Shown one piece after another: positions 19,824 through 30,481 of a stretch of 64,000 nt of DNA. Source of the stretch: Salininema proteolyticum (GTDB lineage: Bacteria > Actinomycetota > Actinomycetes > Mycobacteriales > Micromonosporaceae); the NCBI RefSeq assembly GCF_042685645.1, contig NZ_JBHUNX010000001.1, positions 4,588,001 through 4,652,000 on the forward strand. Reading direction: 5' to 3'. Under the pieces are notes generated by a model. It saw nothing but the letters and a program-made list of their open reading frames with translations. It did no database searches and had not been told where the DNA came from. How positions within the stretch are numbered: the stretch's first letter is position 1; each line of letters starts with the position of its first letter. Both the position numbers and the translations under genes were made by a program.

Positions 19824-20681
19824 TCACTGACCTGTCATCATCTGCTGCATCTTCTCCCGGCGGACGGCCACGGCCGAACCCGACTCGCGTCGCGCCATGC
19901 GGCGCAGGAGCACGGGCGCCACCGCCATGGACGCGATCGTCCAGGCGGCCAGCACCGCGAACATCATAGGGGTCCGCCAGGTGCCGCCGATCTCCACGGC
20001 GGCCATGGAGTCGGGTAGGAAGGCGTGGCGCATGCCCAGCCCCAGCCAGTACATGGGGAAGGTCTGCCCGATGCCCTGGACCCAGCCGGGCAGGGTGGCG
20101 ATGGGGTAGAAGATGCCGGAGATCCCGATGAGGCCCATGATCGGCAGCGTCACCAGGCCCATGTTGCGCGGGTTGTTGATGAGCGCGCCGAGGACGGCCC
20201 CCAGCGGCAGGGTGGACAGCTGCCCGAGGACGAGGATCGCGAGGAACATCAGCCACCTCTGCGGCGAGTCGAACACCAGCCCGTCGAACAGCAGGAGCCC
20301 GGCGCCCGCGAACGCGATGGACAGGATCATGGTGAAGGCGCCGATCGACGCGATCTCGCCGACCAGGTAGCCCGTGGTCCCGCCGGGGAGGCTCTTGGCG
20401 CGCAGCAGGGTCCCGGTCGTGCGGTCCATGACGAGCACTCCGGTCACGCCGAGGACGCCGCCGAAGACGAGGTTCATGCCCAGCAGGCTGGGGACGCTCA
20501 TGGATCCGAGGGAGACGGCCGCCCCGTCGTAGTCGGTGTTGCGCAGGAAGAAGAGCACGGTCAGCGAGATGGCGATAGGGAGGACGTAGCCGAGGAGGTC
20601 GGAGGGCGTGGTCAGGGAGACCCGCAGCGCGATCTTGGCCCGGCGCATTCCGGCGCGGTAGGAGTTGACGGCGGTGTTCAT
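19824..20681 (-). CDS. ABC-2 type transporter permease
   Basis: 285 aa with six hydrophobic segments and a central GALINNPRNMG loop, a layout seen in ABC-2 exporter permeases of the DrrB type. The substrate is unknown. The start ATG 20681 overlaps the ATPase stop as ATGA, and AGGAGG lies 8 nt upstream. It partners the ATPase encoded just upstream. Candidates include drugs, lipids or peptides, but no adjacent gene decides this. Confidence 0.88.
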   Translation of the reverse strand: MNTAVNSYRAGMRRAKIALRVSLTTPSDLLGYVLPIAISLTVLFFLRNTDYDGAAVSLGSMSVPSLLGMNLVFGGVLGVTGVLVMDRTTGTLLRAKSLPGGTTGYLVGEIASIGAFTMILSIAFAGAGLLLFDGLVFDSPQRWLMFLAILVLGQLSTLPLGAVLGALINNPRNMGLVTLPIMGLIGISGIFYPIATLPGWVQGIGQTFPMYWLGLGMRHAFLPDSMAAVEIGGTWRTPMMFAVLAAWTIASMAVAPVLLRRMARRESGSAVAVRREKMQQMMTGQ

Positions 20682-21601
20682 CGGGTGACCTCCTGGAATG
20701 CGGTGACGGCCTCGTCGGCCCGGCCGGCCTCGAAGGCCTCGACTAGGGAGACGTAGGCGTCCTCGAGCGTCGCCCGGCTGACCTCCAGGTCGCGGACGTC
20801 GGCGTGCTCGTCGGCCAGCAGCTTGCGGACGAAGGCGGTGGCGTCGTCGCTGGAGTGGACCTGGAGCACTCCGTTCTCCCGCCAGCGGATCTCGGAGGTG
20901 TCGGAGACGGAGCGGGCCAGCGCGTCGGGGCTGTCGTCGGCGATGAGGTTGCCGCCGGCGAGGATGAGGATGCGGTCGGCGAGCTTGGCGGCCTCGTCGA
21001 GGTCGTGCGTGGTGAGGAGGACGGTGGTGCCCTCCATGTCGGCGATGCGGTGGACGAGGTCGTGGAAGTCGCGTTTGGCGCGCGGGTCGAATCCGGTGGT
21101 GGGCTCGTCGAGGAAGAGCAGGGCGGGGCGGCCGACGACGCCGGCGGCGACGTCGAGGCGGCGGCGCTGTCCTCCGGAGAGGCGTCCGACGCGCTGGCCG
21201 GCGTGCTCGGTGAGGCCGACGATGTCGAGCAGTTCGTCGAGGTCCCAGGGTTGGGTGAAGGGGCGGTAGAAGTCGGAGAACCACGAGAGGGTCTCGCGGA
21301 CTTTCCATTTGCCGTGGTCGTTCCAGTTCTGGAGGACCATGCCGATGCGCGCGCGCCAGGCGTCGCCGCCTTTGAGCGGGTCGGTGCCGAGGACTTCGGC
21401 CTTTCCGGCCGAGGGTTGGCGGAAGCCCTCGAGGATCTCGACGGTGGTGGTCTTGCCGGCTCCGTTGGGTCCGAGGAGGGCGGTCACTCCGCCGGGGGCG
21501 ATGTCGAACGCGAGGCCGTCGAGGACGGTCTTGTCCCCGTACTGCATCCGCAGGTCCCGGACGGAGATGACCGGGGATTCCCCTGTTCGGTCAGTGCTCA
21601 T
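20678..21601 (-). CDS. ABC transporter ATP-binding protein (DrrA/CcmA-like)
   Basis: 307 aa. Walker A GPNGAGKTT near residue 40, signature LSGGQRRRLDVA near 142, Walker B ALLFLDEPTTG and the H-loop LLTTHDLDEA are all present. The C-terminal 80 residues form the regulatory extension common in DrrA-type exporters. It energises the permease downstream. AAAGG lies 8 nt before ATG. TNNNNT-like -10 boxes and a short inverted repeat (21636-21648) lie in the upstream region and may be the control site. Confidence 0.92.
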   Translation of the reverse strand: MSTDRTGESPVISVRDLRMQYGDKTVLDGLAFDIAPGGVTALLGPNGAGKTTTVEILEGFRQPSAGKAEVLGTDPLKGGDAWRARIGMVLQNWNDHGKWKVRETLSWFSDFYRPFTQPWDLDELLDIVGLTEHAGQRVGRLSGGQRRRLDVAAGVVGRPALLFLDEPTTGFDPRAKRDFHDLVHRIADMEGTTVLLTTHDLDEAAKLADRILILAGGNLIADDSPDALARSVSDTSEIRWRENGVLQVHSSDDATAFVRKLLADEHADVRDLEVSRATLEDAYVSLVEAFEAGRADEAVTAFQEVTR

Positions 21602-21699
21602 GCTATTGCCTTTGGTCGGTGTTCGTCTATTGATAGTAGGAATGCTACATCTCGTTGTACGGTACCGGCAAGCGGCGTCCCGGCCTCAGGAGACGGAAA

Positions 21700-21738
21700 A
21701 CCGCCGGGCGGCTCCCGAAAGGGGAGCCGCCCGGCGGT
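21700..21738 (-). terminator. Terminator after groL
   Basis: A 17-bp stem (21700-21716 with 21722-21738) with a GAAAG loop, 26 bp beyond the groL stop. Confidence 0.8.
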
Positions 21739-21763
21739 CTGTCGGTGGGCTGGGAGCTTCTGC

Positions 21764-23395
<1,632 letters not shown>

Positions 23396-23507
23396 GTGCG
23401 ATGGCTTCCTTTCGGATCTGTACTGTTCGTTAGTTCGACGGTGAGGCGGCAGCCCGCGACGACCAGGGCCCGAAGCCCACGGCCACCTCATCGCGCACGA
23501 TCACGTT

Positions 23508-23534
23508 TTGGCACTCTCCAGTCGAGAGTGCCAA
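23508..23534 (-). promoter_or_regulatory. CIRCE element (HrcA operator), proximal
   Basis: TTGGCACTC at 23508-23516 and GAGTGCCAA at 23526-23534, a perfect 9-bp inverted repeat with a 9-nt spacer. It matches the CIRCE layout TTAGCACTC-N9-GAGTGCTAA. The predicted transcription start falls inside it. Confidence 0.9.
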
Positions 23535-23538
23535 TCCA

Positions 23539-23568
23539 GGTATAGCACTCTCGCGTCGAGAGTGCCAA
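23539..23568 (-). promoter_or_regulatory. groL promoter overlapping CIRCE
   Basis: On the minus strand, TTGGCA (23568-23563) and TATACC (23544-23539) are separated by 18 bp. The distal CIRCE covers the -35 and spacer, so HrcA binding would block RNA polymerase. Confidence 0.6.
23542..23568 (-). promoter_or_regulatory. CIRCE element (HrcA operator), distal
   Basis: ATAGCACTC at 23542-23550 and GAGTGCCAA at 23560-23568, with a 9-nt spacer. One side differs slightly from the proximal copy. It overlaps the groL promoter. Confidence 0.85.
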
Positions 23569-23599
23569 ACTGGGGCCCGTTTTTCCTGTTCGCCGCCTC

Positions 23600-24481
23600 T
23601 TACGCCACTGTCTCGGCGGCTTCGGCCGAGAGAGACGCGGCCGACACCGGCTCACGCTTGCCGCGCGCCGAGGCGTATGTCGTGAGGACCGCCGCGAGCA
23701 TCCACATGGTCGGGATGAGCGAGACCACCGCGTAGAGGGCGCTGAGCACCACGATGAGGACGTTGGCGACGGCCACGGGAGCGAAGGAGAGGAACAGCTC
23801 CGAGAGGAAGCCGGTGAAGATGCCCAGGACGCACGTGATGACGAGGTAGACGAGCACGGCGATGACCAGCCGCCCGAGCGCCGGGCCGAAGTCGCCGAAG
23901 GTGAGCCGGAACGACTCGCCGAAGGGGTTGGCGCGCTTCTGGAACGTCGCCACGGGGATCATCAGCGCAAGCCCGAAGGAGACGAGCAGTCCCGGGATCA
24001 CCAGCAGGACGAAGCCGACGGTGACGCAGACGCTGCCGAGGATCATCCACAGCCAGAGCTTCCAGCACTTGCGGAAGGCGCCCCGGAGCGCCTCGGAGGT
24101 CGTGGTGAAGCCTCCGGCCGCCTCGGCGGCCGCGGTGCGGTGGGCGGCCATGGCGGACCCCGCGAAGAGGAACAGCGTCACCAGCCCCAACAGCCCCAGT
24201 CCGGAGGCCGATCCGGGGTCGACCTCGGGGGCGTTCCCGCTCATGGCGTCGCCGAAGTCGTAGGTCGAGCGCCGGTCGATGCTGAACGTCGAGATGAGGT
24301 TGAGGATGAACGCCGGTATCGCCACCCCGATGAGGAGGATGATGCCCATCGAGCGCCAGGAGCGCCCCAGGACGCCGAGGGTGGCGTCCCACCAGCGGGA
24401 GAAGGTGTCGGTGACCAGCGGGTCGGACCGCGACTCGAACCTCTGCGGGTCGTCGTCGCTCCAATACGGATTGTCGCTCAT
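23600..24481 (-). CDS. Multi-pass membrane protein (GDPD membrane-domain-like)
   Basis: 293 aa. After about 45 cytoplasmic residues containing a PLVTDTFSRWW segment, six or seven hydrophobic helices follow, with a central loop bearing AHRTAAAEAAGG and a LVIPGLLVSFGLALMIPV stretch. This resembles the membrane domain placed before some glycerophosphodiesterases and in DUF7847-like proteins. No enzyme domain is attached. TAGGAT lies six bases before ATG 24481, so a leaderless transcript is likely. Role unknown. Confidence 0.65.
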   Translation of the reverse strand: MSDNPYWSDDDPQRFESRSDPLVTDTFSRWWDATLGVLGRSWRSMGIILLIGVAIPAFILNLISTFSIDRRSTYDFGDAMSGNAPEVDPGSASGLGLLGLVTLFLFAGSAMAAHRTAAAEAAGGFTTTSEALRGAFRKCWKLWLWMILGSVCVTVGFVLLVIPGLLVSFGLALMIPVATFQKRANPFGESFRLTFGDFGPALGRLVIAVLVYLVITCVLGIFTGFLSELFLSFAPVAVANVLIVVLSALYAVVSLIPTMWMLAAVLTTYASARGKREPVSAASLSAEAAETVA

Positions 24482-24487
24482 GGTCCG

Positions 24488-24493
24488 ATCCTA
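24488..24493 (-). promoter_or_regulatory. -10 element for a leaderless transcript
   Basis: TAGGAT on the minus strand (24493-24488), six bases before ATG 24481. No ribosome site is seen. Confidence 0.4.
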
Positions 24494-24583
24494 TGGAAGA
24501 ACCCGGCCCGCCGCCCCTCGTCCGGGCAGATTCGACACGTGATCCCGCTCGGCGGGAACGGATCCGTGCGCTCCTCGCGTCTA

Positions 24584-24612
24584 TTCACAACCCTGAACTT
24601 CTGTGTTACCGT
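24584..24612 (+). promoter_or_regulatory. Possible promoter of the PAS-protein gene
   Basis: TTCACA (24584-24589), a 17-bp spacer and TACCGT (24607-24612). A start near 24619 would leave a leader of about 115 nt. Confidence 0.35.
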
Positions 24613-24733
24613 GAGTCCACGGACATAGTAGCCGCCTGCTCACCGCGAGCGGCTCCCCCTATGCGGTGACACAGCACGGCGAACCCGCAGAACCCTGGAA
24701 CGCAGGCACCCCAGACTAGGAGCTCACGGGCCG

Positions 24734-25255
24734 ATGACCCAGTTGAACGTTCCGCTGGACGTTTCTCTCTCGCAGGGCAACGGCAGCTCACCGCGCGCGG
24801 CGCGGTCGCGGTTCTCCACGTCGCGCCTCTCCGAGCTCCCCCGGCAGCAGCAGACGCCCTTCCCCGCCGCCCTCGTGCCGTGGAAGTCCGCCGTCCAGAA
24901 CAGCGCCGACGCCTGCCTCCTCATCGACTCCGAGGCCCGCGTCCGGGCGCTGTCGCCCGCCTCGCGGTCCCTGCTGGGGCTGCCGCGGGACATCGAGGCC
25001 GTCATGCCGAGGTTCCTCGACGCCGGCCTGCACTTCGTCGACTTCTCCTCCGCCGGACAGCGGTTGGCCCCCGCCGAGCTCGCCCGCCTCCCCGTGCTCC
25101 GCGCCCTCGAGTCGGGCACCCTGGAACGCGGACTGGCGCGGGTGGTCATCGACAAGGTGCACCGCACCCTCGACATGGTCGCCGCCCCTCTGCACCGCCC
25201 CGAGGAGCCCGAGCCCTCCGGGGCGATGGTCTTCTTCCAGGACATCGACCGCTGA
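24734..25255 (+). CDS. PAS-domain protein
   Basis: 173 aa. The first 50 residues are Ser/Arg/Gln-rich and likely disordered. Residues about 52-170 match a PAS fold: SAVQNSADACLLID, VRALSPASRSLLGLP, and a terminal VAAPLHRP...GAMVFFQDID strand typical of PAS domains that end in F-x-D-I-T. No kinase, GGDEF or HTH output domain is attached. Actinobacteria carry such single-domain PAS proteins as ligand or protein-interaction modules. Ligand unknown. AGGAG lies about 11 nt before ATG. Confidence 0.75.
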   Translation: MTQLNVPLDVSLSQGNGSSPRAARSRFSTSRLSELPRQQQTPFPAALVPWKSAVQNSADACLLIDSEARVRALSPASRSLLGLPRDIEAVMPRFLDAGLHFVDFSSAGQRLAPAELARLPVLRALESGTLERGLARVVIDKVHRTLDMVAAPLHRPEEPEPSGAMVFFQDIDR

Positions 25256-25265
25256 GGCCCGCCCC

Positions 25266-27068
25266 TCAGCCCAGGCTGTAGACCGCGGCCCCTCCGACCC
25301 GCTCCACGTCGACCCCGAGCGGTGGAGCGTCCACGTCGATGGACGCCCACTCCGTCCCCGGCAGCCAGGAGGGGACGACGAGGACCGTGGACACGCCCAG
25401 GCTCCGCAGCTCCTCCACCGACTCCGCCTCGGGGAAGCCCAGCGAGGCCGTCTTGACCGCCGAGTACTCGGACGGCGTGAACGCGGTGATCCCGTTGGCC
25501 GTCTCGGGGAACCCGTCCAGGCTCCAGAACTGCACCACCCCGTCGTGCCCTCCCGCGGGCAGCACCAGCACCGGCCCCTCCAGCTCGGAGAACGCCACCG
25601 GCGAGACCGGGGGCGAGTGGACCTCCAGCACCGGGGCCGACTCGACGGCGATCAGCGCCAGCGGCAGGAACAGCAGCGCGTGGACCCGCCGGGGCGCCTT
25701 GGCCGCCGACCGCGTGTCCACGCGGTTGTCATGGGCCAGCCGGTCGGCCCGGTCGGCCAGGCGGGTCACCGTGCCCGCCGCCAGGATCGCCAGGACCAGC
25801 GATATGTACAAGACCAGTCGGCCCGGGGTGCGGATCGCGTCGAAGCCCGGCGCGTACTCGTACAGCAGGCCCCAGGCCCAGCGCCCGCCGTCCAAGAAGT
25901 TCGGGCCCATCGCCAGAGCGACCAGCGCCGCCAGGACCAGGCCCAGCACCAGCCGGATCCGCCGCGACCACGCCGACCACACCAGGCCCATGAGCCCCAG
26001 GGCGATCGCGGTGAAGCCCACCAGCAGCGTCTGCTCCGGCGGCCACGTCAGCGCCTCCCTCGCGGGCGCGTGCGCCTCGCCCCAGTAGCGCGCGTCCTCG
26101 GGGGAGATGATGAAGCTCTGCCACGCGGGGGAGAAGTGGCGGACATACTCCCAGCTGCGCTCCGCCTCGGGGCGCGAGGCGGAGACGGCCATGTGCTTGT
26201 CCGCCAGCCACAGCACGGCGAAGCTGAAGACCGCGCCGCCGAGGACGTTCGCGGCGATCGTCCCCCACTTCAGGCGGTGGCGCTTGACCGACCACCCGGC
26301 CAGGGCGATCAGCCCGAGGATCATCAGCAGATAGACGAACGGGACGCCCAGCCCCGCGCCGATGGAGAACTGCCACAGGGCCGTCAGCCAGCCCAGGATG
26401 ATCCACAGAGGACGTTGGCGCTCCGGCTTGAAGCCGTGCCGCAGCGACCAGCCGTGCCCCCGCGCCAGCATGGCCAGCGACAGGGCGATCGCCCCGCAGG
26501 AGAGCACCTGCAGGTGCCCGAACTGGCTGATCTTCCACGGCGCGAAGGCGAACACCGCCGCGCCGACCGCCGAGCCCGCCACCCGCGCGCCCAGCTGGCG
26601 CAGCAGCACGTAGCCGCCGAAGGCCGCCAGGGCGAAGGCGAGGATGAACAGCACGTTGTAGACCACGATCGCGCTCGCCTGGTCCCGGGCGAAGAGCGCG
26701 GCAGGCAGATAGCCCAGGAGGGTGTCGCTGAAGAGGAGCGAGTCCTGCGCCGGCCACAGGGTGTTGGTGTCGAAGAGGTTCTCGCCCTCCCCGGCCGCGT
26801 GCGAGAGCCAGCCCAGCGTGTAGGTCTGCAGCATGGGGTCGCCGAGGTCGGAGGGCACGCCCTCCTTGATCTTCAGCGCCAGGGGCCAGGTGTAGGCGGC
26901 CGCCGCCGCGAGCGACAGGAGCATCGCCGCCAGGATCTCGCCGTCGAGCAGGCGCCGCAGCACCCTCCTCGCCCGCGAGGGCCTCTCGTGCGCTCGCCGC
27001 GCGTCCTCCGGGAGGGCGGCGAAGGCCTCCCAGCGGTCCTGCTCTTCGGAGACCGTGGCCGCAGGCAT
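25266..27068 (-). CDS. Large multi-pass membrane protein (GT-C/YfhO-like)
   Basis: 600 aa with 10-12 hydrophobic segments. An acidic lumenal loop after helix 1 has DLGDPMLQTYTLGW, which matches the GT-C layout in which Asp residues sit in the first extracytoplasmic loop. The last 150 residues are soluble and mixed alpha/beta. Such proteins often transfer sugars from polyprenyl carriers, but no donor can be assigned. ATG 27068 has GAAAGG 6 nt upstream and is preferred to TTG 27074. It converges on the PAS gene with a 10-bp gap. Confidence 0.6.
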   Translation of the reverse strand: MPAATVSEEQDRWEAFAALPEDARRAHERPSRARRVLRRLLDGEILAAMLLSLAAAAAYTWPLALKIKEGVPSDLGDPMLQTYTLGWLSHAAGEGENLFDTNTLWPAQDSLLFSDTLLGYLPAALFARDQASAIVVYNVLFILAFALAAFGGYVLLRQLGARVAGSAVGAAVFAFAPWKISQFGHLQVLSCGAIALSLAMLARGHGWSLRHGFKPERQRPLWIILGWLTALWQFSIGAGLGVPFVYLLMILGLIALAGWSVKRHRLKWGTIAANVLGGAVFSFAVLWLADKHMAVSASRPEAERSWEYVRHFSPAWQSFIISPEDARYWGEAHAPAREALTWPPEQTLLVGFTAIALGLMGLVWSAWSRRIRLVLGLVLAALVALAMGPNFLDGGRWAWGLLYEYAPGFDAIRTPGRLVLYISLVLAILAAGTVTRLADRADRLAHDNRVDTRSAAKAPRRVHALLFLPLALIAVESAPVLEVHSPPVSPVAFSELEGPVLVLPAGGHDGVVQFWSLDGFPETANGITAFTPSEYSAVKTASLGFPEAESVEELRSLGVSTVLVVPSWLPGTEWASIDVDAPPLGVDVERVGGAAVYSLG

Positions 27069-27288
27069 AGACAACCTTTCTCTGGGGAAGGGGACCGCTC
27101 GCGGGGCCCGGGACGGGCTCCGCCTCTCGAGGGTCGCTCTCCGCTGAGCTACTGCATCACGTATATTCTGGCCGATTTCCCCACCGAGGGCGTTACCGGA
27201 TCCCCGCTCGCTCGTTGTACCAGGTTAAGACCACAAAAACGTCACAGGCCCGGTGTGAGCGGGCGAGACTCGTCCAGGAGACGCACAC

Positions 27289-28329
27289 ATGTCCAAGAAC
27301 GACAAGCACACCCGACAGAACGCCAAGAGCTCGGACAACCGGCCGCCGCTGCCCTACCCGGTCAACGACGGCCGGGTCTCCCCCGGCGTGCGCGCCACGC
27401 GCGCCTCCCGCGAGCGACGCCGCCGCAGCCGCATCGCCGTGGGCGCCGGGTCCGCGCTCGCCATCGGCGGCATCGCCGGGATGAGCTTCGCGATGGCCGA
27501 CCCGGCCGCGACGGCCGTCGACGAGATCGCCTTCTCCGGCGGATGCGGCGTGCTCAGCGTCCTCTCCGCCACCTCCGAGCCCAGCGTCGAGAGCCTCGAA
27601 GTCGCCCCCGGCACGCACGTCACCTACGTCAACGAGCTGGAGACCGTGGGCACCCTCCACGTCGGCCAGGACCAGTACGACATCGAGAAGGGCCAGAGCC
27701 ACACCTTCACCATGAACACCTCGGCCGAGATCGCCATGATCCCCGAGTGCAAGGGGCTCTTCCCCGACTACGCCCCCGCCCAGGTCGTCGTCACCGAGGA
27801 GGCCGCCGTGGACGAGGGCGAGGACCAGGACGGCGCCGACGAGGGGACCGAGCAGGAGGACGACAAGGCCGACCTGCCCGACCCGTCCGAGTCCGGGCCC
27901 GAGGAGTCCGACGGCTCCGGCGAGGGTTCCGACGGAGCCGCCGACGGCCAGGAGGGGACCGAGGGGTCCGGAGAGGCCCCGGACGAGAGCGCCGCGGGCG
28001 CGACCGGGGGGCAGGACGGGTCCGGCGACGCCGGGGAGCCCGCGTCGGCCGATTCCGAGGAGAAGCCCGACGAGGACCGGTCCGAGGGATCGCCGCTGAC
28101 TGAGGGGACGCCCGAGCAGCCGTACAGCTTCGGCGAGCCGGCCGACGCCGAGGACCAGGCCGTTCAGGAGGACTTCGCGAAGATGAGCGAGGAGGTCGCC
28201 GCCGTCGACCCCGACTCGCTCGCCGACGGGGCGTCCGGACTGCTGGCCATCGTCGCGATCGCCTGTCTGGTCGGTGTGTCGGCCGCGGTCATGCGCATCG
28301 TCCTGAAGACCCGCGGAGGAACCGCCTAG
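27289..28329 (+). CDS. Membrane-anchored acidic surface protein
   Basis: 346 aa. A long basic N-terminus (about 50 residues, with Arg-Arg runs) leads to a hydrophobic signal or anchor segment near 50-68. A compact region (about 75-170) contains two Cys and a cupredoxin-like beta pattern. Residues 170-310 are extremely Glu/Asp/Gly/Ser-rich, likely a disordered wall spacer. A C-terminal hydrophobic helix (about 312-335) ends in KTRGG. There is no LPxTG, so anchoring is by the helix. AGGAG lies 8 nt before ATG. Function unknown. Confidence 0.7.
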   Translation: MSKNDKHTRQNAKSSDNRPPLPYPVNDGRVSPGVRATRASRERRRRSRIAVGAGSALAIGGIAGMSFAMADPAATAVDEIAFSGGCGVLSVLSATSEPSVESLEVAPGTHVTYVNELETVGTLHVGQDQYDIEKGQSHTFTMNTSAEIAMIPECKGLFPDYAPAQVVVTEEAAVDEGEDQDGADEGTEQEDDKADLPDPSESGPEESDGSGEGSDGAADGQEGTEGSGEAPDESAAGATGGQDGSGDAGEPASADSEEKPDEDRSEGSPLTEGTPEQPYSFGEPADAEDQAVQEDFAKMSEEVAAVDPDSLADGASGLLAIVAIACLVGVSAAVMRIVLKTRGGTA

Positions 28330-28380
28330 AGACCACCTTTCTCGGTCCGGGTCTCCCGCCCGGCCCGAGTACCCGTTGAG

Positions 28381-28409
28381 GGCGGCGACCGGAACGGTCG
28401 CCGCCTTTT
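28381..28409 (+). terminator. Intrinsic terminator after the acidic surface-protein gene
   Basis: GGCGGCGACC (28381-28390) pairs with GGTCGCCGCC (28396-28405) around GGAAC, then TTTTC. A textbook terminator 50 bp beyond the stop. Confidence 0.85.
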
Positions 28410-28811
28410 CCTCTGCCCGCCCTATTCGCCGGGGCCGCCCGCGCTTCCCGTGCGACCACAGTCCGGCGACAAGACCCAGCACCTCCTCGCCGGGGCCGCC
28501 CGCGCACCCCTCCCACCGAAGTCGGCCCGGGGTCCACCGAAACGGCAGTCCGGCATCCCGTGTTCGATCCTTTTCCCGGCCTCCCCGCGCGGCCCCCGGT
28601 GCTCCGTGTGCCTACGCCGATCCCGTTTCGACCTCGGCGTTCACGCCGCGCCGGTCGCAACGATGCGACGGGTATCGATCGAGTCGGGGGTTCGGTCGCT
28701 CTCCGCTGTCGGATAGTCTTCCCCTACCAGGCGCGGCACGCCTCCCGGTCGCCGATCGACACCGCCCGCTACCGAAGGCCGAGCCGCACAACCGAAATTC
28801 AGGTGGCAGAA
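28410..28811. other. Intergenic region (402 bp)
   Basis: No supported gene. It must hold the promoter of the downstream serine hydrolase, but no convincing -35/-10 pair stands out. An in-frame extension of that gene through this region lacks coding character. Confidence 0.4.
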
Positions 28812-29765
28812 GTGAACCTTTTGAAATCCCACCGGCCCGGCTTTTGGATCTTCGTGGCCGCTCCGGTGGTGCTGGCCGTGGCCATCGCCGGCTTCATCAT
28901 CGTCGTGCGCGAATCGCCGGCCGAGGGCCAGGGCGCCGAGGACCGCGAGACCTATACGCGCAAGACCGACGAGGAGCTGGCCGGCTCCGAGTACATGCCC
29001 TCCGAGGAGGAGCAGCTGAAGACGGCGAACGACCAGCTCTCCGCGAAACTGGAGGGCCTCGTCGAGAACGCGGGCCTCCCCGAGGGCGCGACCGTCTCCA
29101 TCGCCGTCTCCGACGGAACCTACACCGGCGGCGCGGGGGCCGAGGTGGAGCATTCCGGCGCGTCCCTGACCAAGCTCGAAGTGCTCGCCATGCTCGTGGA
29201 CCACTACGGCGACCCCGAGGAGATCCCCGGCTGGGTGGACGGGCTCATGGCGGAGATGATCACCGAGTCCAAGAACGAGGCGACCGACCGCCTGCTCTTC
29301 AACGTGCTGGGAGGGTTCCCCGACCTGGAGGAGGCCCATGGGAAGTTCGGCCTGGAGGGCACCCATGAGCACGAGATCCGGCGCTGGGGCTACACCGTGA
29401 CCACCGCGGCCGACCAGCTGCACCTGCTCGACGTCATGCTGTCGTCCGACTCGGAGCACTTCGACGAGGCGCAGCGCGACTACATGCTCGACCTGCTCTC
29501 GCGGGTGGAGAGCGACCAGGACTGGGGAGTGAGCGCCGCGACGGAGGGCGACTACTGGGTCAAGAACGGCTGGGACACGCGTCCGGACCTGGACATCCCC
29601 TGGGTGGTCCACTCCGCCGGAGTCCTCGACGCCGAGAGCGGGGAGGAGCCGGTCCGGATGGTGATCATGACGAGCGGTTTCGACAGCTTGGAGGACGGCG
29701 TCGCCGCCGTCGAGAGCCTCAGTCCGCAAGTGCGGGCGCTGCTCACCGCCACCGCGGGAAGCTGA
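28812..29765 (+). CDS. Membrane-anchored SxxK serine hydrolase (beta-lactamase-like fold)
   Basis: 317 aa from GTG 28812, which has AGGTGG 5 nt upstream. An N-terminal transmembrane helix covers about residues 10-31. The extracytoplasmic domain has SLTK near residue 120 (SxxK, catalytic Ser and Lys). A SKNEATDRLL segment sits where class A enzymes have SDN. A late HSAGV strand replaces KTG. This fits PBP- or class A beta-lactamase-like proteins that lost typical beta-lactamase motifs, as seen in actinobacterial Lpq-type proteins. A peptidoglycan-related hydrolase or a degenerate binding protein are both possible. Confidence 0.65.
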   Translation: MNLLKSHRPGFWIFVAAPVVLAVAIAGFIIVVRESPAEGQGAEDRETYTRKTDEELAGSEYMPSEEEQLKTANDQLSAKLEGLVENAGLPEGATVSIAVSDGTYTGGAGAEVEHSGASLTKLEVLAMLVDHYGDPEEIPGWVDGLMAEMITESKNEATDRLLFNVLGGFPDLEEAHGKFGLEGTHEHEIRRWGYTVTTAADQLHLLDVMLSSDSEHFDEAQRDYMLDLLSRVESDQDWGVSAATEGDYWVKNGWDTRPDLDIPWVVHSAGVLDAESGEEPVRMVIMTSGFDSLEDGVAAVESLSPQVRALLTATAGS

Positions 29766-29933
29766 GCGTCCGCTCCGAAGAAGGCAGGCCTGGCGCTAGC
29801 GCCGAACTCGGAGACGCGACCGTCCGATCCGAGCGAGGTGGGTGTTCGCGCCGACCCCAGAGAACCGAGCGTCCGCTCCGAACGCGGCAGGCCGAGCCGC
29901 GCCGAACGCGGGAAACCGAGCGTTCGCTTCGAC
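29764..29933. repeat. Degenerate ~51-bp tandem repeats (block 1)
   Basis: Four copies of a GAGCGTCCGCTCCGAA-like core begin at 29764, 29818, 29867 and 29918, so spacings are 54, 49 and 51 bp. The first overlaps the stop region of the serine hydrolase gene. In the minus-strand frame the copies give a S-x-R-S/T-V/L pattern every 17 residues. The block lies in gene-free DNA. Confidence 0.6.
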
Positions 29934-30018
29934 GGTGTGCCGCTGCGGTCGCACCCGTAGCTCCCGGGAAACCATGCGCAGGAGCACGACCGCGACTTTC
30001 TGCGACGTCCTCTGCGAC

Positions 30019-30165
30019 GGTCGCGACGTCGAAGCCTTGGAGCGGACGGGGGTTCGCTAACCGTGATGACCGCGACGCCGAAGCCGCTGAGAGGTCTTGG
30101 ATCGGCCGGGGCGTCGCTTGCAGTGAAGACCGCGACGACGTAGCTGCCGAGAGGACGGGATTGCC
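30019..30165. repeat. Degenerate ~50-60-bp tandem repeats (block 2)
   Basis: Three diverged units begin near 30019, 30068 and 30128, each starting GACCGCGACG- or GTCGCGACG-like and running into a CTTGGA-CGG-GG motif. Together with block 1 it fills much of the 990-bp space between the serine hydrolase and pabC. No convincing gene is seen in this space. Confidence 0.5.
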
Positions 30166-30444
30166 AACCCCGGCCCCGCCCACCGCTGTGTCCGCGGCGT
30201 CGCAGCGGCCGAAAAGCGGATAGCTGAACACGGGCGGGTGAATGTCAACCCCCAGAATCGAACTGGTGGGCGAAGAAGAGGCCTCCGTGCGATCCCGCTG
30301 CAGGCCTTGGCGTGACTGCCGCAATAGTGCTTTCACCTGGGATAATGAGGCGATCGGCAATCGTTGTCAAGCTGTTCTCAAAATGTGACAAACGGTCGCT
30401 GCCTGCGAAAATAGGAGTCCCTTAAGCCCGAGAGGGCAAAAAAT

Positions 30445-30478
30445 GAGGGTGTGGTGCTTGCCCATTCACCACACCCTC
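30445..30478 (-). terminator. Intrinsic terminator, minus strand (pabC side)
   Basis: GAGGGTGTGGTG (30445-30456) pairs perfectly with CACCACACCCTC (30467-30478). On the minus strand the stem is followed by ATTTTTT. It would end leftward transcripts from pabC, about 280 nt after its stop. Confidence 0.75.
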
Positions 30479-30481
30479 GTT

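Noticed and set aside
29743..30360. Minus-strand open frame of 205 codons across the repeat blocks
   Set aside because: Built from degenerate repeats, no ribosome site, no domain. Kept only as a repeat feature, though a decayed gene is possible.
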